Shown here one piece after another: positions 16,206 through 24,736 of a DNA stretch of 64,000 nt (the stretch's first letter is position 1; every line of letters begins with the position of its first letter). The notes beneath the pieces are model-generated. The model was not told the origin of the DNA and searched no databases. It worked only from the letters and a program-made list of their open reading frames with translations. Source of the stretch: Saccharothrix deserti (lineage in GTDB: Bacteria > Actinomycetota > Actinomycetes > Mycobacteriales > Pseudonocardiaceae). The translations under genes and the position numbers were made by a program. Location: assembly GCF_009769385.1 (NCBI RefSeq), contig NZ_VKAB01000030.1, positions 1-64,000 on the forward strand. The letters are read 5' to 3'.

Positions 16206-18154
16206 CCGCCACAACTGGGTGGCTGCGCAGGCAGCTACCGGGGATCATCGCGCTCGTGCTGGTCGCGGCGACCTTCCTGGTCGCCCGCCTGCCCGAGTCG
16301 TCGGCCGCCGAGAAGCAGCGGCTCGCCTCCGGCTTCTCCTTCGCACCCCAGACCATCGCGCTCCCCGGCGGCTACACCCAGCAGGCGATCCGAAAGGTCA
16401 ACCAGGACTACAGCCACATCGACGCGTGGATCTCCTCGGTCGGCTCGGCGATCGCGATGAACGACCTCGACGGCGACGGGCTGGCCAACGACCTGTGCTT
16501 CGTCGACGTCCGCACCGACCAGGTCGTCATCACCCCCACGCCGGACGACGGCACGCCGCGCTACGAGCCGTTCGCGCTGACCTCCGGCTCGCTGCCGATG
16601 AACGACGTGATGGCGCCGATGGGCTGCGTGCCCGGCGACTTCAACGAGGACGGCCGAACCGACCTGCTGGTCTACCTGTGGGGCCGCACGCCGATCCTGC
16701 ACCTGGCCAAGGAGAGCGCGAAGGGCCTGACCGACGACACGTACCAGGCCACCGAGCTGGTGCCCGGTGCGAGCGGCGGCACGTACTCCGGTCCGCAGTG
16801 GAACTCCAACTCCGCCACCGTCGCCGACTTCGACGGCGACGGGCACGACGACATCTACATCGGCAACTACTTCCCGCACGGCCCGGTGCTCGACCCGAGC
16901 AAGGACACCGGCGTGGAGATGAACGCCTCGATGTCGTTCGCGCTCAACGGCGGTGAGGACTACATCTTCACCTTCACCGGCGCCACGAGCGGCGATCGGC
17001 CGACGGCCGACTACCAGCGGCACGACGACGCCATTCCGAGCGACGCCTCCAAGGGCTGGGTGCTCGCGTCGAGCTCCAACGACATCGACGGCGACCTGCT
17101 GCCCGAGCTGTACCTGGCGCACGACTTCGGCCCGGACCGCTTGCTGCACAACCGTTCCACGCCGGGCAAGCTCGAGTTCGCGTTCGTCGAGGGGGTCCGG
17201 TCGGGGTTGATCCCGAAGTCGAAGAACGTCGGCGTCGACTCGTTCAAGGGCATGGGCGTCGACTTCGGCGACCTCAACGGCGACGGCCTCTACGACATGT
17301 ACGTCAGCAACATCACCACGTCGTTCGGCATCGAGGAAAGCCACTTCGCCTTCATGAGCACCGCGGCGGACCAGGCCGACCTCAAGGCCAAGCTCGGCGA
17401 GGGCGTCGCGCCCTGGCGGGACGAGAGCGCGCCGCTGCAGCTGGCCTGGTCGGGCTGGGGCTGGGACGTCAAGATCGCGGACTTCGACAACAGCGGTGAG
17501 CCGGAGATCGCGCAGGCGACCGGCTTCGTCAAGGGCGACGTGAACCGGTGGCCCCAGTTGCAGGAATTGGCCACCGCCAACGACGCCCTGCTGTCCAACC
17601 CGGTGTGGTGGCCGGTGGTGACCTCCGGCGACGACGTCGGTGGCAGCCAGCGGTTCGCCTTCTACGCCAAGAACTCCGAGGGCTTCTACGACAACCTGTC
17701 GCACGTCCTGGGGTTGGACATCCCGGTGCCCACCCGCGGCATCGCCACCGGTGACGCCGACGGCGACGGCCTGCTCGACATGGCGATCTCGCGCCAGTGG
17801 GAGGACCCGGTGTTCTACCGCAACGAGGGCAAGTCGGGCAACGGCTTCCTCGGCCTGCGGCTGACCCACGACGACGCCGAGCAGACCGAAGGCGCCGGCT
17901 CGCCGGTGATCGGCGCGCAGGTGACCGTCACGACCCCGTCGGGCCGCGAGGTCATCAGCCGGGTCGACGGCGGCAGCGGGCACTCCGGCAAGCGCAGCCA
18001 CGAGGTGCACGTCGGCCTGGGCGAGAAGGCGTCCGGACCGCTGTCGGTGCACATCGAGTGGCGTGACCGGACCGGCGCGGTCCGCGAGCAGGACCTCAAA
18101 CTCAGCTCGGGCTGGCACGACCTGCGGCTCGGCACCCAGGCCAAGGAGAGGTGA
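16202..18154 (+). CDS. UnbV/ASPIC FG-GAP repeat protein (enediyne E4)
   Basis: A 650-residue exported or membrane-anchored protein. Residues about 11-28 form a signal anchor (GIIALVLVAATFLVARLP). Beta-propeller FG-GAP/VCBS calcium loops follow: LDGDGLAND, FNEDGRTDLLV, FDGDGHDDIYI, IDGDLLPELYLAHDFG, LNGDGLYDMYV, FDNSGEPEIAQ and DADGDGLLDMAI. The C-terminal ASPIC/UnbV domain reads GAQVTVTTPSGREVISRVDG with GSGHSGKRSHEVHVGLG. GTG 16202 has GGAAGGAG upstream and overlaps the DUF1702 stop. UnbV proteins are a constant companion of enediyne PKSs; the biochemical role is unknown. Followed by UnbU with overlapping coupling. Confidence 0.92.
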   Translation: MTATTGWLRRQLPGIIALVLVAATFLVARLPESSAAEKQRLASGFSFAPQTIALPGGYTQQAIRKVNQDYSHIDAWISSVGSAIAMNDLDGDGLANDLCFVDVRTDQVVITPTPDDGTPRYEPFALTSGSLPMNDVMAPMGCVPGDFNEDGRTDLLVYLWGRTPILHLAKESAKGLTDDTYQATELVPGASGGTYSGPQWNSNSATVADFDGDGHDDIYIGNYFPHGPVLDPSKDTGVEMNASMSFALNGGEDYIFTFTGATSGDRPTADYQRHDDAIPSDASKGWVLASSSNDIDGDLLPELYLAHDFGPDRLLHNRSTPGKLEFAFVEGVRSGLIPKSKNVGVDSFKGMGVDFGDLNGDGLYDMYVSNITTSFGIEESHFAFMSTAADQADLKAKLGEGVAPWRDESAPLQLAWSGWGWDVKIADFDNSGEPEIAQATGFVKGDVNRWPQLQELATANDALLSNPVWWPVVTSGDDVGGSQRFAFYAKNSEGFYDNLSHVLGLDIPVPTRGIATGDADGDGLLDMAISRQWEDPVFYRNEGKSGNGFLGLRLTHDDAEQTEGAGSPVIGAQVTVTTPSGREVISRVDGGSGHSGKRSHEVHVGLGEKASGPLSVHIEWRDRTGAVREQDLKLSSGWHDLRLGTQAKER

Positions 18155-18159
18155 CGGAC

Positions 18160-19170
18160 ATGGCCGACACGAAACCAAGCCCGCCGCGTCACGACCCGAA
18201 AGTCATCACGGCGCTGCGCCGGTTCGCGATCTCGATCTCGGTGTTCAACATCATCGGCTACACGGTCCTCGGTTTCGAGCAGCCGTGGGTCTGGCCGTTC
18301 ATCGCGCTGGCCACCGGCTACGCGGTCGAGATCTTCCTGGAGATGGTCTCGGCGCGGCAGGAGGGCCGGCCGCCGCGGTTCGCCGGCAACGGTCCCCGGG
18401 GGCTGATGGAGTTCCTCCTCCCCGCGCACATCACCAGCCTCGCGATGAACATGCTGATCTACGTCAACGACAACGTGTGGGCGCTGGTCTTCGGCGTCAC
18501 CCTGGCCGTCGGGGCGAAGTGGGTGCTGCGGGCGCCGGTGCGCGGCCGGCTGCGGCACTTCATGAACCCGTCGAACTTCGGCATCGCGATGATCCTGCTG
18601 GTGTTCCCGTGGGCGTCCATCGCGCCGCCCTACCACTTCACCGAGCACGTCGGCACGTTCGTCGACTGGCTGATCCCGGTCATCATCGTCACGGCGGGCA
18701 CCATGCTCAACGGCATGCTGACCGGCAGGCTGTGGCTGATCATGGCCTGGCTGGTCGGGTTCGTCCTCCAGGCGGTCGTCCGCGGCATCCTGCTGGACAC
18801 GTCCATCCTGGCGGGTCTGGGCATGATGACCGGCGTCGCGTTCGTGCTGTTCACCAACTACATGGTCACCGACCCCGGCACGAGCCCGTCGCGACCGGTG
18901 TCGCAGATCGCGTTCGGCGGTGGCGTGGCGGCGGTGTACGGCGTGCTGATGGGCATGAGCATCCCGTACGGCATCTTCTTCGCCACGGCGATCGTCTGCC
19001 TGATCCGCGGCGGGTTCCTGTGGGCGCTGCACATCGTCGACCGGTCCCGCCGGGAGTACGAGGCGCAGCAGAAGGCGCAGGCGGCCTTGGCGCCCACGCC
19101 GGAGGAGACGTCCACCGTGGACGCGGTGCGCAACGGCGCGCCGAAGGCGAGCGAGGTCGTGCGGACATGA
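18160..19170 (+). CDS. UnbU RnfD/NqrB-like membrane protein (enediyne E5)
   Basis: A 336-residue membrane protein with about nine or ten helices, homologous to RnfD/NqrB flavin-carrying subunits of redox-driven ion pumps. Family regions are RPPRFAGNGPRGLMEFLLPAHITSLA (pieces near residues 68-90), the HFMNPSNFGIAMILL segment, and FTNYMVTDPGTSPS with the Thr/Ser position where RnfD proteins attach FMN. Start: the ATG at 18160 has GAGGTG six bases upstream; a GTG at 18151 overlaps the UnbV stop but its SD spacing is poor. The stop overlaps the P450 start (ATGA). Probably a membrane electron carrier in enediyne core maturation, by family and context. Confidence 0.9.
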   Translation: MADTKPSPPRHDPKVITALRRFAISISVFNIIGYTVLGFEQPWVWPFIALATGYAVEIFLEMVSARQEGRPPRFAGNGPRGLMEFLLPAHITSLAMNMLIYVNDNVWALVFGVTLAVGAKWVLRAPVRGRLRHFMNPSNFGIAMILLVFPWASIAPPYHFTEHVGTFVDWLIPVIIVTAGTMLNGMLTGRLWLIMAWLVGFVLQAVVRGILLDTSILAGLGMMTGVAFVLFTNYMVTDPGTSPSRPVSQIAFGGGVAAVYGVLMGMSIPYGIFFATAIVCLIRGGFLWALHIVDRSRREYEAQQKAQAALAPTPEETSTVDAVRNGAPKASEVVRT

Positions 19171-20531
19171 CCGGGATCGCGTCCGGCGTCCGGCGGACGC
19201 CACCCGGGCCCCCGCGCACCGCGACGCTGAGCCTGCTCAGGAAGCTGGCCGGGGACCGGCTCGGGCTGATGACGTCGGCCGCGGACCGGTACGGCGACGC
19301 GGTCCGGATGGCGATCGGCCCGAAGACGCTGTACTTCTTCAACCACCCGGACCACGCGAAGCACGTGTTGGCCGACAACGCGGCCAACTACCACAAGGGG
19401 ATCGGCCTGGTGCACGCCCGTCGCGCCATCGGCGACGGGCTGCTCACCAGCGAGGGCGAGCTGTGGCGCAAGCAGCGCAAGGCGACGCAGCCCGCGTTCC
19501 AGCACAGGCGGATCGCCCGGCAGGCGGACTCGGTCGTCCACGCGGCGGCCGGGCTCGTCGACCGGCTCCGCTCCCACGCGGGCGGTGAGCCGATCAACCT
19601 CATGGACGAGATGACCGGCCTCACCCTCGACGTGCTCGGCCGGACCCTGCTGTCGGAGGACCTGTCGGAGTTCGAGTCCATCGGTCACTCGTTCGAAGCC
19701 GTGCAGGACCAGGCCATGTTCGAGATGGTCACGATGAGCGCGGTGCCGATGTGGGTGCCGCTGCCGCACCAGCTGCGGTTCCGGCGGGCCCGCAAGGACC
19801 TCCGCCGGATCGTCGAGGAGTTGGCGGCGCGGCGTGACGCGGGCGGCGCCACCGACGGCGACGACGTGCTGTCGAGGATGCTCGTCTCCATCCGCGAGGA
19901 GGAGGACCCGGCGGTCGGCGACCGGCGGCTGCACGACGAGCTGATCACGTTGATGCTCGCCGGGCACGAGACGACCGCCAGCACGCTGGGGTGGACGTTC
20001 CACCTGCTCAACGGGCACCCGGAGGTGGCCGAGCGGGTCCGCAGCGAGGTGCGGGCCGTGCTCGGCGACCGGGCGCCGGTGTACGAGGACCTGCACCGGC
20101 TGCGCTACACCTCGATGGTCGTCGAGGAGGTCATGCGGCTGTTCCCGCCCGTGTGGATCCTGCCGCGGGCGGCGCAGGAGGACGACGAGGTCGGCGGGTA
20201 TCACGTGCCCAAGGGCGCGGACGTGCTGATCTGCCCGTACACCCTGCACCGGCACCCGGCGTTCTGGGACCGGCCGGACCGGTTCGACCCGGAGCGCTTC
20301 GACCCGGGCGCCAACCACGGCAGGCCCCGGTACGCCTACATCCCGTTCGGCGCCGGACCCCGGTTCTGCGTCGGCAACAACCTCGGGATGCTGGAGGCGA
20401 CGTTCACCATCGCCATGATCGCCCGCGAGCTGGACCTGCGGACGGTCCCGGGTTACGAGGTCGTGCCCGAGCCGATGCTGTCCCTGCGGGTGCGGGGTGG
20501 CCTGCCGATGACAGTGCACACCGCCGCCTGA
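19167..20531 (+). CDS. Cytochrome P450 (enediyne E7 type)
   Basis: A 454-residue soluble P450. The oxygen-binding I-helix motif AGHETTAS is near residue 268, the ExxR motif appears as VVEEVMRLFPP, PERF follows, and the haem-thiolate loop reads FGAGPRFCVGNNLGMLEA with the axial Cys. It has no membrane anchor and resembles CYP102/CYP3-clan-like bacterial enzymes found in enediyne loci (SgcE7 type). ATG 19167 overlaps the UnbU stop, making it the last gene of the operon, closed by a strong hairpin. It likely oxidises the enediyne core or an intermediate; the substrate is unknown, and no ferredoxin is encoded nearby. Confidence 0.92.
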   Translation: MTGIASGVRRTPPGPPRTATLSLLRKLAGDRLGLMTSAADRYGDAVRMAIGPKTLYFFNHPDHAKHVLADNAANYHKGIGLVHARRAIGDGLLTSEGELWRKQRKATQPAFQHRRIARQADSVVHAAAGLVDRLRSHAGGEPINLMDEMTGLTLDVLGRTLLSEDLSEFESIGHSFEAVQDQAMFEMVTMSAVPMWVPLPHQLRFRRARKDLRRIVEELAARRDAGGATDGDDVLSRMLVSIREEEDPAVGDRRLHDELITLMLAGHETTASTLGWTFHLLNGHPEVAERVRSEVRAVLGDRAPVYEDLHRLRYTSMVVEEVMRLFPPVWILPRAAQEDDEVGGYHVPKGADVLICPYTLHRHPAFWDRPDRFDPERFDPGANHGRPRYAYIPFGAGPRFCVGNNLGMLEATFTIAMIARELDLRTVPGYEVVPEPMLSLRVRGGLPMTVHTAA

Positions 20532-20545
20532 TCGACGGCTTCCTC

Positions 20546-20573
20546 CGGCCCGGTGGCTTCGGCCACCGGGCCG
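20546..20573 (+). terminator. Hairpin terminator of the E2-E7 operon
   Basis: CGGCCCGGTGGC (20546-20557), a TTCG tetraloop and GCCACCGGGCCG (20562-20573) form a perfect 12-bp stem 15 bp after the P450 stop. The remaining gap to 20799 holds only a weaker CTTTCG/CGAAAG hairpin (20731-20749) that may end the opposing AraC gene. Confidence 0.85.
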
Positions 20574-20799
20574 AGTGGTTCTCACCGTCCGGCCGGACGA
20601 CTTCGGCAATCCGATGCCGGCGAGGACGTGGGCTTTCGTCCCGGTTCGACGGTTCGACGGTTCGGCGACTTCGGCGGCCGGACCGGGGATCACGGCGGAC
20701 CAGCCGTCCGCGTCCGCCGGATCGCTCTTCCTTTCGTGACAGGCGAAAGGCCCGCCACCCGGTAACGGATGACAGGCCCCTTCGGCAACGCGCGTCGGA

Positions 20800-21576
20800 T
20801 CAGCTCGCGGCGTTCGCGCTCACCGCGACCATGCGAACGTCGAGCAGCGCCAGCAGAACCGGCGGGTCCAACACGCGCAACGAGCGGAGCCGCAAGTCGA
20901 CGTGCTTTACCGGAACACCGGCCCGGACCGTCACCGGTCCGTGGGACGCGACCGCGAGCGCCTGGTCCGAGGCGAATGGCCCGCCACTCAGCACCGCCTC
21001 TCGGCCGAGTGCGACGGAGTGGGCCAGGACGTGCCAGGTACCCGGCGGAACCGATGTCAGCACATAGGGCCCCGGCCGCTGCATGACCGTGCAGCGGATG
21101 GGCGCGCCCTGAGGAATCCGGTCGGGGAACAGACCTATGAAGATCAGACCCGGCGCACCGCCGTGGGGCGCCAGAATCTCTCCTTGCAGCGACGACGTGC
21201 GCGTCTCCACGGAGTACTTGGCCGCCATCGGGATCTGCGGGGCGAACCCGCCGAGCTGGCGGTAGGTCGTCGGCGAGACACCGACACTGCTGCGGAACCT
21301 CGAACTGAAGGTGCCGACGCTGGTGTAGCCCACGCGGTGGCTGATGTCGGTGACGGTCAAGGAGGTGCACACCAGCAACCTCTTGGCCTCTTGCAGTCGG
21401 ATGGCGGACAGGAACCGGCCGGGCGAGATCCCGGTGACCCGCTGGAACGCTCGTGAGAAGTGGAACTTGCTGTACATCGCGGTACGCGCCATGTCATCAA
21501 TGGTGAATTGTTCACCGATGTTTTCATGCATATAATCGATGACTCTGGTGACCGCCCGTTCTATGACATCTTCCAC
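20800..21576 (-). CDS. AraC/XylS-family regulator with N-terminal DNA-binding domain
   Basis: A 258-residue regulator from the preferred GTG at 21576 (GGGGG upstream); ATGs at 21588 and 21603 would add 4 or 9 residues. Unusually for AraC proteins the two helix-turn-helix motifs come first: FTIDDMARTAMYSKFHFSRAFQ and TVTDISHRVGYTSVGTFSSRFR (about residues 24-95). Sensor-like sequence follows (about 110-258) containing GLIFIGLFPDRIPQGAP and PGTWHVLAHS. C-1027-type clusters also carry an AraC regulator (SgcR2), so a pathway role is plausible. It is divergent from the E8/E9 genes across a 0.7-kb AT-richer gap. Confidence 0.85.
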   Translation of the reverse strand: MEDVIERAVTRVIDYMHENIGEQFTIDDMARTAMYSKFHFSRAFQRVTGISPGRFLSAIRLQEAKRLLVCTSLTVTDISHRVGYTSVGTFSSRFRSSVGVSPTTYRQLGGFAPQIPMAAKYSVETRTSSLQGEILAPHGGAPGLIFIGLFPDRIPQGAPIRCTVMQRPGPYVLTSVPPGTWHVLAHSVALGREAVLSGGPFASDQALAVASHGPVTVRAGVPVKHVDLRLRSLRVLDPPVLLALLDVRMVAVSANAAS

Positions 21577-21603
21577 TACAACCCCCATATAGCAGAGAAC
21601 CAT

Positions 21604-22267
21604 GTGTCACTGAATCACACCCGATCACTAACGGAATGCACACAGAACGCGCACCAAGGTCGACCCTGCGTTGTGCCCAACTCGGCCCTGCCGCCGACGT
21701 CTCCCCAATCCGCTCCGCATTCCCCCGAATTTTTGCAAAGTACCAGGGACCGAACAGCCCGCGCAAGGTGCGACGATGAAACATCCGACGCGCCCGGATG
21801 ATCAATAAGAAGACCGATTCGCGATCTTGCGAACGTACCCCCCTAGTTACATTACCGACTGTCCCGGTTTGGTTACCATACGCAGGTCGAGACCCCCTCA
21901 TATTGTGGACGGCGGCCCATCGGGTCGTCCTGCGCGCCACCTGCCGCCAGGCTCGACCACCATTGATGACCGCACCCCAGTGCGATCCGGTTAATCGACC
22001 CGCGCGTTAGTCGTCACCGGCGGACCGGGCCGGAGTTGCGTCATTCAGCCGTGGCGGCGATAGCGCGACCGGCCCACCGGACGCGAACGTACGCCCCAGT
22101 TCGCCGGGTAGGACGGCAATCAGGAAGATGCACGATCAACGTCCATGACCGGACCATGAGATCAACCGGAACCGAACAGGACTTCTGGTTTTTTCCCCGG
22201 ATCGACACCCGGTGCACCGGGCCTCGTTCGGCTCCCTTTTTCACGCCGACGACAGGAGGAGCACGCC
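21604..22267. promoter_or_regulatory. 660-bp divergent regulatory gap, AraC / E8-E9
   Basis: No gene is supported. Base composition drops from about 21720 to 21910, and the stretch holds paired GTTAC elements (AGTTACATTACCG and GGTTACCATACG within 21844-21882). Near the E8 start, ATCAAC is repeated (22135 and 22162 region) around CCATGACCGGACCATGAG. These are promoter/operator candidates for the AraC protein; I cannot define a single site. Confidence 0.4.
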
Positions 22268-22819
22268 GTGCTACCGGACAATCACACAATGACGCTGGAG
22301 GCGTTCGCGGACACGATCGTGCCGGGTGAGAAGCGCTCACCGGACGACCGCGCGATAGCGGGAGCCGCGGCCGGTGACGGTGCGGTGGTCGCCGGCGCCG
22401 TGGCATTGCTGCTGACACCCGCGGCCGGGGTGGCCGAGGGTTTGGAGAGCCTGATGAACATGCTCGACAACCACGCGCGCGAGTACGCGCGCGAACGTGG
22501 TGTCGAGCTCGACGGCTCCGTGCCGCCGTTCGTCTCGTTGCCCTTCGAGGACCGCACGAACCTGGTCGCCAGGCTGGTCGCGCCGGGACACCCGGAGAAG
22601 GACGGCTGGGTGGCGCTCGCGCTGTTCAGCAACATGGCCTTCGACACGGGCGCCCACATGCCGACGCACGAGGCGATCGCCGCGGGCCACCCCGGCTTGA
22701 CCGCCATGAAGTTCGCCAACCCGGACGCCGACGGCCTCTGGCGGTTCCCCGCCTACTCCTACCGCAGACAACTGTCTGCTCTGCACCCGCACACGACGCC
22801 TTCAGGGAGTCCCGAATGA
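22268..22819 (+). CDS. Small subunit 3-like partner of GMC dehydrogenase (DUF5987-like, enediyne E8 type)
   Basis: A 183-residue protein starting at GTG 22268 with AGGAGG eight bases upstream. The opening TLEAFADTIVPGEKRSPDD (residues 8-26) resembles gluconate 2-dehydrogenase subunit 3 proteins, which pair with FAD-containing large subunits, and a small hydrophobic Ala/Gly-rich helix follows (about 30-55). Its stop overlaps the ATG of the next gene, a GMC oxidoreductase, so the two are probably made as a complex. Nine-membered enediyne clusters commonly have such a pair (SgcE8/E9). The letter assignment is from memory of cluster layout and is tentative. Confidence 0.75.
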   Translation: MLPDNHTMTLEAFADTIVPGEKRSPDDRAIAGAAAGDGAVVAGAVALLLTPAAGVAEGLESLMNMLDNHAREYARERGVELDGSVPPFVSLPFEDRTNLVARLVAPGHPEKDGWVALALFSNMAFDTGAHMPTHEAIAAGHPGLTAMKFANPDADGLWRFPAYSYRRQLSALHPHTTPSGSPE

Positions 22820-24471
22820 CAAGTACCGAGAGCACCGACGTCCTCATCGTCGGCAGCGGGTTCGGCGGTGCCATCGCCGCCTACCACCTCGCCGCCGGCG
22901 GCGCGAAGGTCGTCGTGCTGGAACGAGGTCCGTGGTTGGAGGGCAAGGACTTCGAGCACGACTTCCTGCTCGGCTCGTCCTACACCCGCATCTTCGACTT
23001 CGTCGTCGGTGACGGGATGAGCCTGCTGGGCGGCAACTGCGTGGGCGGCGGCAGCGTCGTGTACTTCGCCGCGATGCCGCGCGCGCCGCGGTTCGTGTTC
23101 GAGCGCAAGGGCGGCATCGGCAGGCGGATGTGGCCCGGCGCGATCAGCCGCGACACCCTCGACCCGTGGTACGACAAGGTCAGCGAAGCGCTGCCGGTGA
23201 CCAAACAGGACTGGAACGACGTCAGCTACGCGGGCGGGCTGTTCGCCGCGGCGTGCAACCACGCGGGCCGCACGGCCAACCCCGTGCCGGTCGCCATCGA
23301 CAAGGCCCTGTGCACCAACTGCAACTGGATGATGGCCGGGTGCCGGTTCGACGCCAAGCGGTCGCTGCTGCTGAACTACCTGCCCGCGGCCGTCGCCAAC
23401 GGTGCCCAGATCCGGCCGATGCACGAGGTGCAGAAGCTGGTCCGCACGGAGGACGGCGGCTACCGGGTCAGCTACAACGTGATCCACGACGTGGACTACC
23501 GGGTCGCCGTCGACAGCGGCCAGATCGATGCCAAGATCGTCATCCTGGCGGCGGGCGCGGGCGCCACGCCGGTGATCCTGCAGCGGTCCGCGGACACCCT
23601 CGGCGAGATGCCGGACGCGGTCGGCAAGTACTTCTCCGGCAACGGCGAACGGCTCAACACCGCGGTCATCGACGAGGACAAGGCCCGCGACCTGCTCGGC
23701 CTGAGCCGCGAGGACGGCCTGTCCTACGCCGCCAACCAGATCGGCAAGGGCCCGGTCGTGGCCAGCTGGGACGACCTCGACGGCTCGCTGCCCGAGCACT
23801 CGCGGTTCTCCCTGGAGCAGCTGTACTTCCCGCCGGGCTTCGGCACCATCCTGGCCCAGGTGCCCGACGCCACCGGCCCGACGTGGTTCGGCACGGAGAA
23901 GAAGGAGCTCGTCGAGCAGTGGCAGTCGTGGCTGACCATCTTCTCGATGACCGAGGACGACAACGAGGGCGTGTTCGGCACTCCCCCGCCGACCGGCAAC
24001 GCCTACCGCATCTCCCAGCAGATGCTCGGCCGCGGCCCGATCACCTACCGCCCGACGGCGAACACCCTGTTCGGCTGGGAGCAGTCCGACGCCGAGGTCA
24101 AGCGGATCATGGAGAAGGACGGCCTGTCGAAGGTCATGCCGTGGACCAACGACGTGGTCGGCGCGTACACGGTCCACCCGTTGGCGTCGTGCCGGATCGG
24201 CGACGACCCGGCCACGTCGGCGCTGGACGACCGGCACGAGCTGCGCGGCCACCCCGGCATCTTCGTCACCGACGGCTCGGCGGTGCCGGGCGCGCTGACG
24301 GTCAACCCGGCGCTCACCATCGCCGCGCTCGCCGAGCGCGCGATGCCGGGCATCGTCCAGGCGCTGCGGGAGCGCGGCGTCGACGTCACCTACGGCGCGC
24401 CGTCGCCCGACGGTGAGACCAACGGCCGCAAGGGCGTCGCCGCCCAGGTCCGCAGCCTGGCCCGGGACTGA
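22816..24471 (+). CDS. GMC-family FAD oxidoreductase (enediyne E9 type)
   Basis: A 551-residue FAD oxidoreductase. Rossmann motif VGSGFGGAIAAYHLAAGG is at residues 12-29. GNCVGGGSVVYFAAM contacts FAD, and the Cys-rich CTNCNWMMAGCRFDAKRS (about 172-189) occurs in the cholesterol-oxidase/GMC-C branch. The catalytic region is HPLASCRIGDDP, followed by FVTDGSAVPGALTVNPALTI. ATG 22816 overlaps the preceding small-subunit stop. Comparable proteins in C-1027-type clusters are named E9 and are thought to oxidise a hydroxyl on the enediyne core. Followed by a strong hairpin terminator. Confidence 0.88.
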   Translation: MTSTESTDVLIVGSGFGGAIAAYHLAAGGAKVVVLERGPWLEGKDFEHDFLLGSSYTRIFDFVVGDGMSLLGGNCVGGGSVVYFAAMPRAPRFVFERKGGIGRRMWPGAISRDTLDPWYDKVSEALPVTKQDWNDVSYAGGLFAAACNHAGRTANPVPVAIDKALCTNCNWMMAGCRFDAKRSLLLNYLPAAVANGAQIRPMHEVQKLVRTEDGGYRVSYNVIHDVDYRVAVDSGQIDAKIVILAAGAGATPVILQRSADTLGEMPDAVGKYFSGNGERLNTAVIDEDKARDLLGLSREDGLSYAANQIGKGPVVASWDDLDGSLPEHSRFSLEQLYFPPGFGTILAQVPDATGPTWFGTEKKELVEQWQSWLTIFSMTEDDNEGVFGTPPPTGNAYRISQQMLGRGPITYRPTANTLFGWEQSDAEVKRIMEKDGLSKVMPWTNDVVGAYTVHPLASCRIGDDPATSALDDRHELRGHPGIFVTDGSAVPGALTVNPALTIAALAERAMPGIVQALRERGVDVTYGAPSPDGETNGRKGVAAQVRSLARD

Positions 24472-24513
24472 CCCCGGTACGCGCCATCGGCTTCACGGAC
24501 AGCGGGAGGACAC

Positions 24514-24548
24514 GACGAGACGCGTTCGCCAGGTGGGCGCGTCTCGTC
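24514..24548 (+). terminator. Hairpin terminator after the E8-E9 pair
   Basis: GACGAGACGCG (24514-24524) and CGCGTCTCGTC (24538-24548) form a perfect 11-bp stem with a 13-nt loop, 43 bp after the GMC stop codon. Confidence 0.8.
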
Positions 24549-24636
24549 CCGTCGCGACGGGTTCCCCTCGGGTGTGCGGTCGCCCAGTCCGGCAGCGCCA
24601 GGATCACCGGGGGGCGCCTCCCCGCCGTTGGACGTC

Positions 24637-24697
24637 AACTGTCGAACAGTTCCGGCCGTCGTACGTGCGTCGATGCATTCGCCCAACTGGACAGTTG
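24637..24697. promoter_or_regulatory. Paired AACTGT/ACAGTT palindromes upstream of the AhpD-MFS operon
   Basis: AACTGT-CGA-ACAGTT (24637-24651) and CAACTG-GA-CAGTTG (24684-24697) are two similar hyphenated palindromes whose centres are about 46 bp apart, ending 39 bp before the next start codon. The arrangement is typical of a dimeric regulator binding twice. The binding protein is unknown. Confidence 0.55.
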
Positions 24698-24736
24698 CGT
24701 CAAAACCGACCGCGCAACGCTACCCGAGGAGTCCTC

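Noticed and set aside
22036..22329. 97-codon open frame before the E8-type gene
   Set aside because: It runs into the E8 coding sequence in another frame and has no family features; the region looks regulatory.
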